Below are positions 39,643 to 49,133 of a DNA stretch of 64,000 nucleotides, one piece after another. The notes under the pieces were generated by a model, which worked only from the letters and a program-made list of their open reading frames with translations, was not told the DNA's origin and ran no database searches. Position numbers and translations under genes: made by a program. This stretch comes from Aurantiochytrium sp. KH105 (taxonomy: Eukaryota; Sar; Bigyra; Thraustochytrida; Thraustochytriidae): NCBI GenBank assembly GCA_003116975.1, contig BGKB01000116.1:62001-126000 (forward strand), read 5' to 3'. Every line of letters begins with the position of its first letter. Position 1 is the stretch's first letter.

Positions 39643-39653
39643 GAGACAAGAAG

Positions 39654-41120
39654 ATGGCGGAAGAGCAAGAGACGCCCAAGGGCCTGGCCACCGAGGTGGG
39701 CCAGGAGATCGACCTCACCGGCGATGGCGGTATCGTGAAAAAGGTGCTCGCTCTGGGCGAAGAGAACGGCGCCACGCCGCAGAGCGGAGACCAGGTGTAC
39801 GCGCACTACACCGGCACTCTCGAGGATGGGACCAAGTTCGACTCGAGCCGCGATCGCGGCAAGGAGTTCGACTTTACGATCGGCCAGGGTCAGGTGATCA
39901 AGGGTTGGGACGTTGGTTTTGCCTCAATGCGCAAGGGCGAGCGCGCCGAGCTCATCATCAAGTCTGACTATGGCTACGGTGACAGTGGCTCCCCGCCCAA
40001 GATTCCTGGCGGCGCCACGCTCAAATTCGACGTGGAGCTTCTTCGTTTCGGACCCAAGCCCAAGGAGAAGTGGGAGATGAGCACGCCGGAAAAGATCGAG
40101 GAGGCGAAAAAGTACAAGGCGCAGGGTCTCGAGGCCTTCCAGGCCAAAGACTTTAGCACTGCTCAGTCCGAGTGGGATACTGCTCTCGACTACGTTGAGT
40201 TCCTCGACGGCGAGGGCGAGCAGGTCATGGAGGGCAACGAGCTCAAGCTCTCCCTGCAGTTGAATCTTGCACAGATCGGACTCCTGACCAAGGACTACCA
40301 GAGCGTCTTCAAGTACACAAACGCGGTGCTCAAAGATCACCCCGACAATGTCAAGGCCCTCTTCCGTCGCGGTACGGCGCATTCTGCCTTGGCCGACTTT
40401 CCTGCGGCCAAGGCGGACCTCCTTCGCGCGCGCGACCTTGACAAGGAGAACAAGGCCGTGCTGCGCGAGCTGGGACTTCTCAAGAAGCGCATCCAAGATG
40501 CGAAGGACAAGGAGAAGTCTCTTTTCGGCAATGCCTTTTCAAAAATTAGTGGCGGAATTTACACGGAGAAGAAGACGGTCAAGCCCTCGGTTGCGCACGA
40601 CAAGCACAAAGATTGCCCGCAGGTGTACTTTGACGTCAAGGTTGGCGAGGATGCCGAGCCAGAGCGCATTGAGATGGAGCTCTTCAAGGATACTGTGCCC
40701 AAGACGGCCGAGAACTTTCGCGCTCTGTGCACCGGCGAAAAGGGTTTTGGATACAAGGGATGCACCTTTCACCGTGTCATCAAGGACTTTATGATCCAGG
40801 GTGGCGACTTTACGAACCACAACGGCACAGGTGGCAAGTCAATTTACGGCGAAAAGTTTGAGGATGAGGACTTTGGTTCAAAGCATTCTGAGGCCGGTCT
40901 TCTCTCGATGGCTAATGCTGGGCCGAACACCAACGGCTCGCAGTTCTTTATCATCACTGCCGAAGGCGGCACCCCTCACCTTGACGGCAAGCATGTCGTC
41001 TTTGGCCGCGTCACCAAGGGCATGGAGGTTGTCCGCAAGATCGAGAACTCGGATACCGACAGTTCGGACAAGCCCGATTCTGCGGTCACTATCGTGGACT
41101 GCGGTGAGATGACCGCCTAA
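39654..41120 (+). CDS. Dual-family immunophilin: FKBP-TPR-cyclophilin (FCBP type)
   Basis: A 488-residue peptidyl-prolyl isomerase fusion. An FKBP domain occupies about residues 20-133 ([38 protein letters not shown]). A TPR region follows at about 145-270 ([42 protein letters not shown]). The C-terminus is a cyclophilin (about 325-488) with [27 protein letters not shown] and NTNGSQFFI. The residue equal to human CypA Trp121 is histidine (TPHLDGKH), as in Cyp40, so cyclosporin A binding may be weak. The same domain order is known from Toxoplasma FCBP57. The TPRs would suit Hsp90/Hsp70 binding. The ATG at 39654 is the only in-frame one near the FKBP start. Confidence 0.93.
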   Translation: MAEEQETPKGLATEVGQEIDLTGDGGIVKKVLALGEENGATPQSGDQVYAHYTGTLEDGTKFDSSRDRGKEFDFTIGQGQVIKGWDVGFASMRKGERAELIIKSDYGYGDSGSPPKIPGGATLKFDVELLRFGPKPKEKWEMSTPEKIEEAKKYKAQGLEAFQAKDFSTAQSEWDTALDYVEFLDGEGEQVMEGNELKLSLQLNLAQIGLLTKDYQSVFKYTNAVLKDHPDNVKALFRRGTAHSALADFPAAKADLLRARDLDKENKAVLRELGLLKKRIQDAKDKEKSLFGNAFSKISGGIYTEKKTVKPSVAHDKHKDCPQVYFDVKVGEDAEPERIEMELFKDTVPKTAENFRALCTGEKGFGYKGCTFHRVIKDFMIQGGDFTNHNGTGGKSIYGEKFEDEDFGSKHSEAGLLSMANAGPNTNGSQFFIITAEGGTPHLDGKHVVFGRVTKGMEVVRKIENSDTDSSDKPDSAVTIVDCGEMTA

Positions 41121-41488
41121 CCTCTGGCTGAGTTGTTGAGAAAGACACGTCATGCCATGAAGTAAATAGCTTTTGTTCGCGCCAATGTTTCCTTTTTCTC
41201 TCATTGCAGCAACATAATCTTTATGCAACCCGAGAGAGCGAGAAAGAAATGGGCCGAAAGAAGGTGGAGCAAGGAGAGCGAGAGAAGGACAGATGTGCTC
41301 AAGCACAGCTAGATTTCCTTCCCGCTCAGAGACTCGTCCTTGAGCAAGACGAATTGAATCGTAAAAGATAACTGCGAAACCTTTCTGATGATTTTTTCTT
41401 TCTTTCATCGAAGTAGGCATTGCTGCTTCTGTGGGGGCACACGCAACGAAACGAGCACGGTAAAAAATCGTGAACAGTTATAAGAATC
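41121..41488. other. Convergent 3' intergenic stretch
   Basis: About 370 bases between the immunophilin and eEF1B-gamma stops; no gene or repeat of note. Confidence 0.5.
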
Positions 41489-42685
41489 TTACTTGAAGAC
41501 CTTGCAGTCAAGGTAGCCGCGGGGCTCACCGACGCCGGTGACCTCGTCAGCCTCGGAGCACCAGTACTCGGCAATGATGGCCTTGTTCTTGTCGTTGAGC
41601 TCCATCTTGATCCAATCGTGGTACTCGGCATCGGGGTTGCTGTCGATGATGGCGTCGACGTTGTCGCCACGGAAGAGCCAGCAGCCCTCGAGCTGCTGCG
41701 AGTCCTTGGTGCCGAGGATGAGAAGGGTGCCGAAGAGGTACTTGCGCACGGCGTCAAGACGCTGGCAGAAGCCACCGGCAAGGTTGCTGGTCTGGAAGTC
41801 AACCTTGAGCTCCTCGTTAAACTTGTACTTGCTGACCCAGATGCTCCAGCCGTTGGTGTCGAGGTTCTCCCAGAGCCAGTTCATGGCGTCGTACGGGTTG
41901 CGGGCGTTCGAGTATTGGCGCTTCCAGGCGTCCATGACAAAGTCGCTCTTGGGGAGCTTGCCGAGAAGGGTGACGGGGTCAGCCTTCTCCTCCTTCTTGG
42001 GGGCCTCCTCCTTGGGGGCCTCGGCCTTGGGGGCAGCGGCGCCAGCCTTCTTGGGCTCGGCGAGGGACTTGACAGCGGTCTTGCACATGGTGACGGGGCC
42101 AATGACCTTGAGGAAGTTGGTCTGGTTGACGCAGGTCTCGAACCAGCGGGTCACGCAGACGAGCTGCTTGCGGGCCTTGGCGTCGAGGACGAACTTCATG
42201 GGGAGGACGAGCGCGGCGGCGATGGCAATGTCGGCGAGGGTGATGGAGCGGCCGACGAGGAAGGTCTCGGTCTTGAGGTGGTCCTCGAGCACGGCGAGGG
42301 CGCTCTTGAGGGCCTTGACAGCGGCCGAGGTGACCTCCGGCGAGTTCTCGGTCCAGCCGATGATCGGGTAGGTGGCCATGGTGGCAGGGACCTCGATCTC
42401 GTTGGCGCAAAAGTCAACCCAGGACTCGATCTGGGCCTGCTCGAAGGCGTCCTTGCCGACAAGCTCGCTCTTGCCAGCGGCGACAAACTTCATCGCGGCG
42501 TTGCTGGTGAAGAGGCAGCCCTTGTCGGTCTCGAGCATCGGGAGGCGGTTGGCGGCGGCCTTGCCCTTGATGTCGCTCTCCTTGGCGCCGGTCACGATGT
42601 CAAGCGAGGCGCCGGCATACTGGGCGGCCACGATGATCTTCTGGGCGCGGAAGGAGCCCTCGCGAGCGTAAAGCTTCATGGTCAT
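41489..42685 (-). CDS. EEF1G: Translation elongation factor eEF1B gamma
   Basis: A 398-residue eEF1B-gamma, the GST-like scaffold of the nucleotide exchange complex that recharges eEF1A with GTP. The N-terminal GST fold starts MTMKLYAREGSFRAQKI, and SITLADIAIAAALVLPMKF marks the alpha-helical half. A lysine/glutamate/proline linker (residues about 205-225) precedes the conserved eEF1G C-terminal domain: LPKSDFVMDAWKRQYSN, NGWSIWVSKYKF and AEYWCSEADEVTG. An in-frame ATG at 42736 would add 17 residues not expected in the family, so 42685 is preferred; 42679 is another neighbouring ATG. Strong codon bias agrees with high expression. Confidence 0.94.
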   Translation of the reverse strand: MTMKLYAREGSFRAQKIIVAAQYAGASLDIVTGAKESDIKGKAAANRLPMLETDKGCLFTSNAAMKFVAAGKSELVGKDAFEQAQIESWVDFCANEIEVPATMATYPIIGWTENSPEVTSAAVKALKSALAVLEDHLKTETFLVGRSITLADIAIAAALVLPMKFVLDAKARKQLVCVTRWFETCVNQTNFLKVIGPVTMCKTAVKSLAEPKKAGAAAPKAEAPKEEAPKKEEKADPVTLLGKLPKSDFVMDAWKRQYSNARNPYDAMNWLWENLDTNGWSIWVSKYKFNEELKVDFQTSNLAGGFCQRLDAVRKYLFGTLLILGTKDSQQLEGCWLFRGDNVDAIIDSNPDAEYHDWIKMELNDKNKAIIAEYWCSEADEVTGVGEPRGYLDCKVFK

Positions 42686-43917
42686 TTTGGAAAAGTGGTT
42701 TGTTTGCTTGCAACTTGCTCTCGTCTGCAGAGTCATTCGTCCAATCAGAATCTACCACGTCAGTCTCGCCGTTCCTTCGCTGTGCTTTCGCTCTCCCATA
42801 CTCTCTCTCTTTCTCCGTCTCTGTGCACGCGCGTCGCCCTGCGTGCCATGCTTCGCATCGGCGAGGCTTTACACACGAGCTCCGCGCGCAGTCCGCGGTC
42901 GTGCCTCAGCAGGTCATCGTTGCTGCTCCACCCCAAGCCGCCAATCACTTTCCGCGTCGCGGCGGCGCCGCGCGAGGCGAGCGTGCGCGCACGCGGAGGC
43001 GGGCCCGGTGGGCGGGCTCGCGGGCACCTTCGTCTCCCCGCGCGCCGCACGCGCCCCGACGGCGGCGGCACGAGCGTGCGCGACGTACCTGGTGGTCTCT
43101 GTTGCTGATCTGGCGGCCGTCAATCGCTCCGTCAATCTCTCCCTCAATCTTTCCCGCCTTGTGGCCCCGGACTCCGGAATGAATGGACGGACGCCCGCGG
43201 CTCCGAATCTTCACTTGCACGCGACGCATAGCCCACTTGCGCGCGGCGCCGACAAGTCGAGGGGTTCAGGTGCAAGTGCATTATAGGGTCCAACCGCCGG
43301 TCAAGTGAACTATTGTGAGCGGCAGCGGCGGGAGGCCGAGGCGGAGTCGGATGATGTTCGACAGGGCTGTGTGCGAGGCTGGAGGAGAAATGGTGAACGT
43401 GATGTGCATTTTGGGGGAGGGAGATGGAGAAGAGTGTTCGGCTTGAAAAGGGGAGAGAGAAGGTCGCGTTCTCGAATCGATGTTTGTTGTAGTTTGCGAG
43501 ACTAAGTCGTGCGCGAGGATCGACTGTGAGTGCTGTAATTTGTCCTGGTTGGTCTTCTGCGAAATTCTTGGACAAATAATGGCAATGTTTCTGTAGCAGG
43601 ATAAACGATTTAACTTCCTTCCATTTGAAGGATCCGGTATAGGTGACGTCGAATTATAGCGAGAACAGAAGTCTTCCCTGAAACTGTTGGTCACACCACT
43701 TTTTTCGTTGCTATACTTTGCAAAACGAGCTGTCTTTGAGATAAACTTGCGTTGCTCGTAGCGCGACGCCAATTTTGAATTATCCCAGGTAGGCCTAGTC
43801 ACTCTCGAGACCACCAAAACACATTCGAGCTTTTGCTCGACTCGTACATTATTGTGCTCATTAGTACACATCGGTTGCTGCAAACATAACGTGAGGCAAA
43901 ACGTGATCATCGTCTCC
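42686..43917. other. Divergent promoter region between eEF1B-gamma and SF3A1
   Basis: About 1.2 kb. The half near eEF1B-gamma has CT-rich tracts (TCTC runs near 42800); the half near SF3A1 from about 43,500 is AT-richer. A GGTATAGG word lies at 43637 on the plus strand. No gene was seen. Confidence 0.45.
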
Positions 43918-45600
43918 ATGAGCACGGCAACGACCCACGCGGGCGCGCAGGATGGCGGCGGCGGTGGCGCCGACGCCAGCGCCGCCGCTGATAGCGCCAA
44001 CGCGTCGGCAGGCGCCAGCAACGGGGCGGCGCCGGTCGCAGAGGCCAGACAGGGCGCTGTCGAGGGCGTCATCAAGCCGCCGCCCGACCTGAGGCTTCTC
44101 GTGGACAAGACCGCAGAGCACGTGGCGATGCGGGGCAAAGCCTTTGAAGAAAGCATTCGCAGCAAGATGAAGGGCAAGCCAAAGTTTGATTTTCTCAAGC
44201 CGGGACATCCGTACTATCGCTACTATGCGGAAAAGGTCGACGAACTCTCGCTCAAGGAGCACCTTCGCGTGACCAAAGAGGCCAAGGCCAAGACACCAGA
44301 GCAGCAGGAGGAAACCAAATCACCCTCGAAAGAGGGAAAACAGATTGACGAGGCCGCATCGCATTCATCGCAAAAGGAGCAAGAAAGCAAAACCGAGAAA
44401 GCATCCAAGAGCGAAGTGATCGAGCGCGCGGCCAAGATCGACGCCACGGCCGGCGCGGTCCGCAAACGTCGCACGCGCGCTCCTCCCCCGCTACAGTTTA
44501 CCGTGGCTCATCCTATCGACACAGAGCCAGCGGCCACGATTGATCTCGTCAAGCTGACTGCCAAGTATGCGGCCGTGCTCGGCGACTCGTTCGTGAGCAA
44601 AGTTGGCGCGCGAGAACAGCACAACCCCGAATTCTCCTTTTTGAAAGCGAGCGACCGAGTGCACGGCTACTTTAAGGAGATGACTGCCATGTACAGTAAG
44701 ATCCTCGACTGGCAGGAAACCGTGCGGGTCGCGACTGGGGACTTTAAGGATCCCATGTCTGTTTTGGATCGCGCTGTCCACCGGGTCGAGTGGGAATCTG
44801 ACCAAGCGCTTCGCGAACGCGAAGCCAAAGCACAAGAGCGCGAGGAATTTGTTGCTTTTAATCAAATCGACTGGCACGATTTCGTTCTGGTGGAGACAAT
44901 CTCTTTTGACGATAAAGCGCCTTCACCAGCTCCGGGCGCGCAAACGACTGCGGATGCCCCAACTGCATCCAACGCTGCGAGTGGACCCACGGCGACAAGC
45001 AAAGGCCCGGATCCTGGGAAGAAGCCCGCGCAAGCTGCTGACGCAGACTCTGACTCTGACTCTGACGTGGACATGGACATGGACGACAGCGACGACGAGG
45101 AGGGGCCGATCCGTGTACGTACAGACTACCAGGCGCAAGTTCGGGCCCAGGCCGTCAAGGACACCAAGCTCGCTCTCCCTGATGGCAGACAAATGGACGC
45201 CAATGATGTGAACGAGCACATGCGCAAAGAGCTGATTGATCCCAAATGGAAGGAACAGAAGGAGCGCTTTCTTGAGAAACAAAAGGTCCAAGCCTTTGCA
45301 GAGCAAGACATTAGTCGTAATCTTGGGAGAATGGCCGCTCACAGACCTGACGTCTTCTCCACGGATGAGGGAGCTGCAAAGCGCGCGCGCGATGAGGACG
45401 AGGCTGCCCAGGCAAAGGGCGCTTCTTTGACCTGGGACGGCACCGTGAGCTCTGCCGCTGCTGTCACGGCAGAAGCACAGCGTCGCAAACAAGAGGCCCG
45501 TGGTCGTCGTGACGATGATGCGGCGCCGCAAATCAATTACTCTGTTGGCCCGGCACAGGCGCCTCCCAGCAAGCGAAGCAAACAGTCAAAGTCTCACTAA
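43918..45600 (+). CDS. SF3A1: Splicing factor 3A subunit 1 (SF3A1/Prp21), short form
   Basis: A 560-residue U2 snRNP subunit. The first SURP domain (about residues 58-105) is almost the textbook sequence: KTAEHVAMRGKAFEESI and KFDFLKPGHPYYRYY. The second SURP is at about 220-275 (LTAKYAAVLGDSFVSKV, PEFSFLKASDRVHGYF), followed by the PRP21-like segment with LDRAVHRVEWE and the conserved W-x-DFV region. An acidic run and DPKWKEQKERFLEKQ come next. The protein then ends in SKRSKQSKSH without the C-terminal ubiquitin-like domain of the roughly 790-residue animal and plant SF3A1. The ATG at 43918 is the first in frame after TTG-only upstream sequence. Confidence 0.93.
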   Translation: MSTATTHAGAQDGGGGGADASAAADSANASAGASNGAAPVAEARQGAVEGVIKPPPDLRLLVDKTAEHVAMRGKAFEESIRSKMKGKPKFDFLKPGHPYYRYYAEKVDELSLKEHLRVTKEAKAKTPEQQEETKSPSKEGKQIDEAASHSSQKEQESKTEKASKSEVIERAAKIDATAGAVRKRRTRAPPPLQFTVAHPIDTEPAATIDLVKLTAKYAAVLGDSFVSKVGAREQHNPEFSFLKASDRVHGYFKEMTAMYSKILDWQETVRVATGDFKDPMSVLDRAVHRVEWESDQALREREAKAQEREEFVAFNQIDWHDFVLVETISFDDKAPSPAPGAQTTADAPTASNAASGPTATSKGPDPGKKPAQAADADSDSDSDVDMDMDDSDDEEGPIRVRTDYQAQVRAQAVKDTKLALPDGRQMDANDVNEHMRKELIDPKWKEQKERFLEKQKVQAFAEQDISRNLGRMAAHRPDVFSTDEGAAKRARDEDEAAQAKGASLTWDGTVSSAAAVTAEAQRRKQEARGRRDDDAAPQINYSVGPAQAPPSKRSKQSKSH

Positions 45601-46084
45601 AAGTAAAGAACGGCCCCAAGGTCTGCACAACGCGGCATTTGCTGCCAATTCGTGCGCGGCTCTCCTCGTGGACGAAAGAGAGCAAAGATTCGATGGTGCG
45701 CCTGCCCTGCTCAACAATAGGAATGCTTTGCTTTGCTTTGCTTTGCTTATTGGGCTCAAAGAACTGAAATGGGCCAAGCTGGCTGGCGGCGTTGCCAATC
45801 ATGCGAGGAGCAAAAAACCCGCAAACGACAAAGAAGTGAGCGAGTAGAAAGAAACGAATGAATGATAGACACAGTCAATTGACACAAAACATTTATCTTT
45901 CGAGTTGAGCCGCGACGAGTTTGGTGGCTCTTTCAAGCTAATACACAGACTGATGGAAGGATCGATGCCGCGGGCTGCTGCTCTGAGCAGCGCACTTTTT
46001 GGAGATTGTCTTCCATTCGCTGGTCGAGCGTCCTTTTTGTCAGTCGTTGGGGTGGATCTTTCAGTGTCTCCTGACTTTCGATTT
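45601..46084. other. Convergent 3' intergenic stretch
   Basis: About 480 bases with a CTTTG pentanucleotide run (45725-45748). No gene was seen. Confidence 0.5.
45725..45748. repeat. (CTTTG)n microsatellite
   Basis: About five tandem CTTTG units in the SF3A1 3' flank. Confidence 0.85.
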
Positions 46085-47530
46085 TTAAAAAGGAGGCTGG
46101 GGCATGAAGGCCGCTGCCGTGTCCTTTCCATGGACCCAGTAGTTGACCATGACGGAGGATCCCATGTTCTGCACATGATGGAACCAGCCCGCGGGAAGGT
46201 AGAGAAGCTCACCAGGCTTGATGTCGACAATCATTTTGTTGTAATGCGAAGAGGACACTCCAGGGGCATTCGGGTCCGCAGGGTCGCCGTAGCAAAGACC
46301 CTTGTTCCGGCCAACGCAGCGCGGCTTGAGCAACTGAAAGTCCGAGGGCGGCGCAATGGTGAAGCGCTTGGTGCCGGCAATCATCGCGACAATGTTGTCA
46401 CAGCAGTCCGAGTGCGAGGCCGTACCAGACACACCGTTACCCATCCAGAGGCTACCGCGCTGCATCCAGCGGCGGGGAAAGAGGGGCGGAGGGCGAATGC
46501 CAAGCTTTTGCAGCGCATGCGGCTTGATCTTCATGTTACGTGGGAGGTTGCGGAGGCCCTTCTTCTTGACAAGCGTCGCGTTGGCGCGCAAGGCCGCGAG
46601 ACCGGGGCCAAGATCGACCTCGCCATCAAAGCGAGCGTTGGGCCGGTACTGCGCAAAGGTCTCAGTGGTCACATCATGGCCATCGAAGGGAAACATCTCG
46701 TTGAGTTCCTCAAAAGTGAAGGCGCGGCCCGTGTAACCAGACTTGCGCATGTTGTCCATGCGAAAGAGCACAGGCTGACCGAACTTGCGAAAGCGCGCGC
46801 GAAAGTTCTGTTCATTGAGCTGGATGCTACGCTTGAGCACGGGAACGAAGCGTTTGATTGGGTTTGCGCGGTACAGACGAGCGTACTCTTGCACGCCCCA
46901 CCACTCGTTCTGCTTGGGCGCGAGGTCGGGGACAACGACGTCAGCGCTTGCAGCGTACTCGGCGTAGTTCTCAAAGATGTCCGAGTCCTTCATGCTCGTG
47001 AGATCGTGGAAAGGCTCGAGATACAGGTCAGCGACCTCGGCAGCTGCCGACTCGTCGGCGAGCTCGTCCTCCTCCCGTTCAGCCTCCTCCTCAGCGGTTT
47101 CCTCGGCAAGGTTGGGGTTGACATCACCGGGAGAGGGATCTCCATTCTCAACGCGACGGCTAAAGTGCTCGTTGCCGTTCTCGCTGGTAATCTCGAAGCC
47201 GTCGTTGCCAACGGCCGGAAGAGTGGTCCCGCCACTGCCAGTCATCGTCGGAGCTGCGCGGCTGTTGCCACTTCCGGCGACAACAACGTCCTGCTTGCCA
47301 TGCGCTGCGTAGCCGAACATGAACGATGCCGAGATGAGCATGAGAACCACCACGTACATGAACCACCGCGACTGCTTGACGGCATCTACCTGGTGCATGA
47401 CGCGCTCCATGACCGGCGCGTTACGCGCGCGGCCGCTCAAAAGGCCTGTCTGGCCATCCTCGGTGGGCGAGGGGGCCCTCGAGTACGGCAGACTGCCGCT
47501 GCTGCTGCTGTGCTTGCGCGCCTTCATCAT
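46085..47530 (-). CDS. Membrane-anchored JmjC/cupin-8-type 2-oxoglutarate oxygenase
   Basis: A 481-residue type II membrane protein. Residues 1-55 are basic and serine-rich, followed by a single span at about 56-77 (WFMYVVVLMLISASFMFGYAA) and an acidic stem. The catalytic half is a JmjC/cupin-8 fold: the iron-binding H-x-D is in SHSDCCDNIVAMIAGTKRF near residue 373, and the distal histidine is in LPAGWFHHVQN near 450, with lysine in AGTKRF positioned for 2-oxoglutarate. The orientation (short basic cytosolic end, then a span) predicts a luminal ER/Golgi enzyme hydroxylating secretory substrates. It is divergently paired, 1.6 kb away, with a membrane-anchored prolyl 4-hydroxylase. The ATG at 47530 is one of two adjacent methionines. 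Confidence 0.82.
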   Translation of the reverse strand: MMKARKHSSSSGSLPYSRAPSPTEDGQTGLLSGRARNAPVMERVMHQVDAVKQSRWFMYVVVLMLISASFMFGYAAHGKQDVVVAGSGNSRAAPTMTGSGGTTLPAVGNDGFEITSENGNEHFSRRVENGDPSPGDVNPNLAEETAEEEAEREEDELADESAAAEVADLYLEPFHDLTSMKDSDIFENYAEYAASADVVVPDLAPKQNEWWGVQEYARLYRANPIKRFVPVLKRSIQLNEQNFRARFRKFGQPVLFRMDNMRKSGYTGRAFTFEELNEMFPFDGHDVTTETFAQYRPNARFDGEVDLGPGLAALRANATLVKKKGLRNLPRNMKIKPHALQKLGIRPPPLFPRRWMQRGSLWMGNGVSGTASHSDCCDNIVAMIAGTKRFTIAPPSDFQLLKPRCVGRNKGLCYGDPADPNAPGVSSSHYNKMIVDIKPGELLYLPAGWFHHVQNMGSSVMVNYWVHGKDTAAAFMPQPPF

Positions 47531-49133
47531 CTTTGCCCTTTTGCTGCTGGCCGCTGCTTGGACCGATTATCGTTTGCTTTGGCAATCTTGCGCGCGTTCA
47601 GGTTTTGCTTTCGGCCTTTGGGAGATTGGCCTTCCAGGGCTTTGCTTGCGCCGCACTGCTGCTTGTTTTGCTCTATTGTGGCTTCTTTTAAAGGGTGCTC
47701 GGCTCGAGTCACGGGCCCGCCAAAGGTCACCAGGCACGCGTGCAGTGCCACCGTCGTCCGCGTCACGGTTACGTTGCTAGCTCCGTGCGCACTCGTCTCC
47801 CAGCCGTGGCCGTGGAAAAGGCATCTATCTTCATGTTTGGCGGGGTGGTCGATCAATCATCAGTGTTCGGTCGGCCCGGCCGGCCGGCCGGTTAGCCAGT
47901 CGCCCTGGCAGCAACTGGGTCGGGGTCGGTTGATGCGCCTCGCTCGGGCCGCCATCTTGGACGTCATGGCCTCAGCCTGGCCGGCTCCGGACGTCTCGTC
48001 ACCGGTCACGGCCGCCCTGGTGCGGCGGACGCGGGAGGCGGCGGCCACTACAGTGTAGCTGGGAAAAAAAGGAGGAGACTCGTCCTCATCCCATCATGTT
48101 GGGGCCGGCCCCACACCTGGTACCGCTCGGTTCCCGACTCTTTTCCTGCCCTCTTTTGCGTCTTTCACCGATAGGCATCGATCTGGATGGCAAGAAGCAA
48201 GAACGAGACTCTTTGCGCCTCCAGCTTCTTCGCTGGGAGTTCCGCGCGAAGCGTCCTCACGGAACGTCCCGCACGGGGCCCCTTTTGGACCCCGCAACGA
48301 TGCAACTGTGGCGCGTGCATTCTAGATCCCAAGCAGCGCGCTCGGTCCCACACCATGCCCACATGTCCCCACGCTCTCGGCACGGAAGCGTCCGGGACGC
48401 TTCACCTGCGAGGCGGCCGGAGCCGGTCTTGGCTGGCCGCGTGCCGCCATTTCCCTCGCACGCGTCCTGCGATCGATCACTGGTGTCGTGGCCGGCCGCT
48501 GCCGGAGGGAGCCGGCCGGCCTCCCTCGGCGAGATCGTTCGTGCCGCCATCACCTCGGCACGACGCCCTTCGCGGTGGGGACGCCTCGATCGACCGTAGA
48601 AAGCGAGGGAGGGAGGGAGGGAGGGCCCCACACGTACGAACGGATACATTCGTCCCTCTTGTCTCGCTTCAAGGGATCGGCCCGACGGCCAAAAGGGCGG
48701 GCTTGGAGGCGTTTATCTATCTGGCTGCTGGCCGACCATCGAAGAGGCGCTGCGAAGACTTCTTTCGCTGCTCAGCAGTGGCAGCCAGCTGTAGGTCAAC
48801 ACAAACAGTGGCCATGGTGGCCGGCGCACGCAGTAAGGACGGTCGCCACGCGGACGCCGCCGCGCCGGCCGCGAGAAGGCTTGCGGAAGCAGCCCCATGG
48901 CGCGACCCTGCCTCAAAGTCCGTCCGCCGCTGGGAGGCGGAGAAGTCGGTAGATAGGCGCAAGAGGGGACACTACTCACCACTGGCACGTCGATACGTGC
49001 GGCAACGACCAGAACCGCATCGACCAATTTGGGAGGAAGAGCGTCCAGAGTGACGCGGCAGCCAGCTGGCACGTGTGGACGCAGACGAGACATCTTGTAA
49101 ACTTGTAAAGCCAGAAAACTTGATACCATCAAA
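47531..49133. other. Divergent promoter region between the two membrane oxygenases
   Basis: About 1.6 kb, GC-rich, with GGCCGGCC-like clusters near 47870-47895 and 48480-48520 and a GAGG run at 48605-48625. The long plus-strand frame at 48187-49053 is arginine/alanine-rich without domain features and is not supported. Confidence 0.45.
48605..48625. repeat. (GAGG)n microsatellite
   Basis: Five tandem GAGG units in non-coding DNA. Confidence 0.85.

Noticed and set aside
41618-43108. 496-codon plus-strand frame opposite eEF1B-gamma
   Set aside because: Glycine/leucine-rich shadow of a highly codon-biased gene.
43281-44198. 305-codon minus-strand frame between eEF1B-gamma and SF3A1
   Set aside because: Overlaps the SF3A1 start antisense and lacks any recognisable domain.
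45905-48058. 717-codon plus-strand frame opposite the JmjC/cupin-8 gene
   Set aside because: Antisense shadow continuing into GC-rich promoter DNA; no domains.
48187-49053. 288-codon plus-strand ATG frame upstream of the prolyl hydroxylase
   Set aside because: Arginine/alanine-rich, overlaps several equally long frames, crosses a GAGG repeat and shows no motif.
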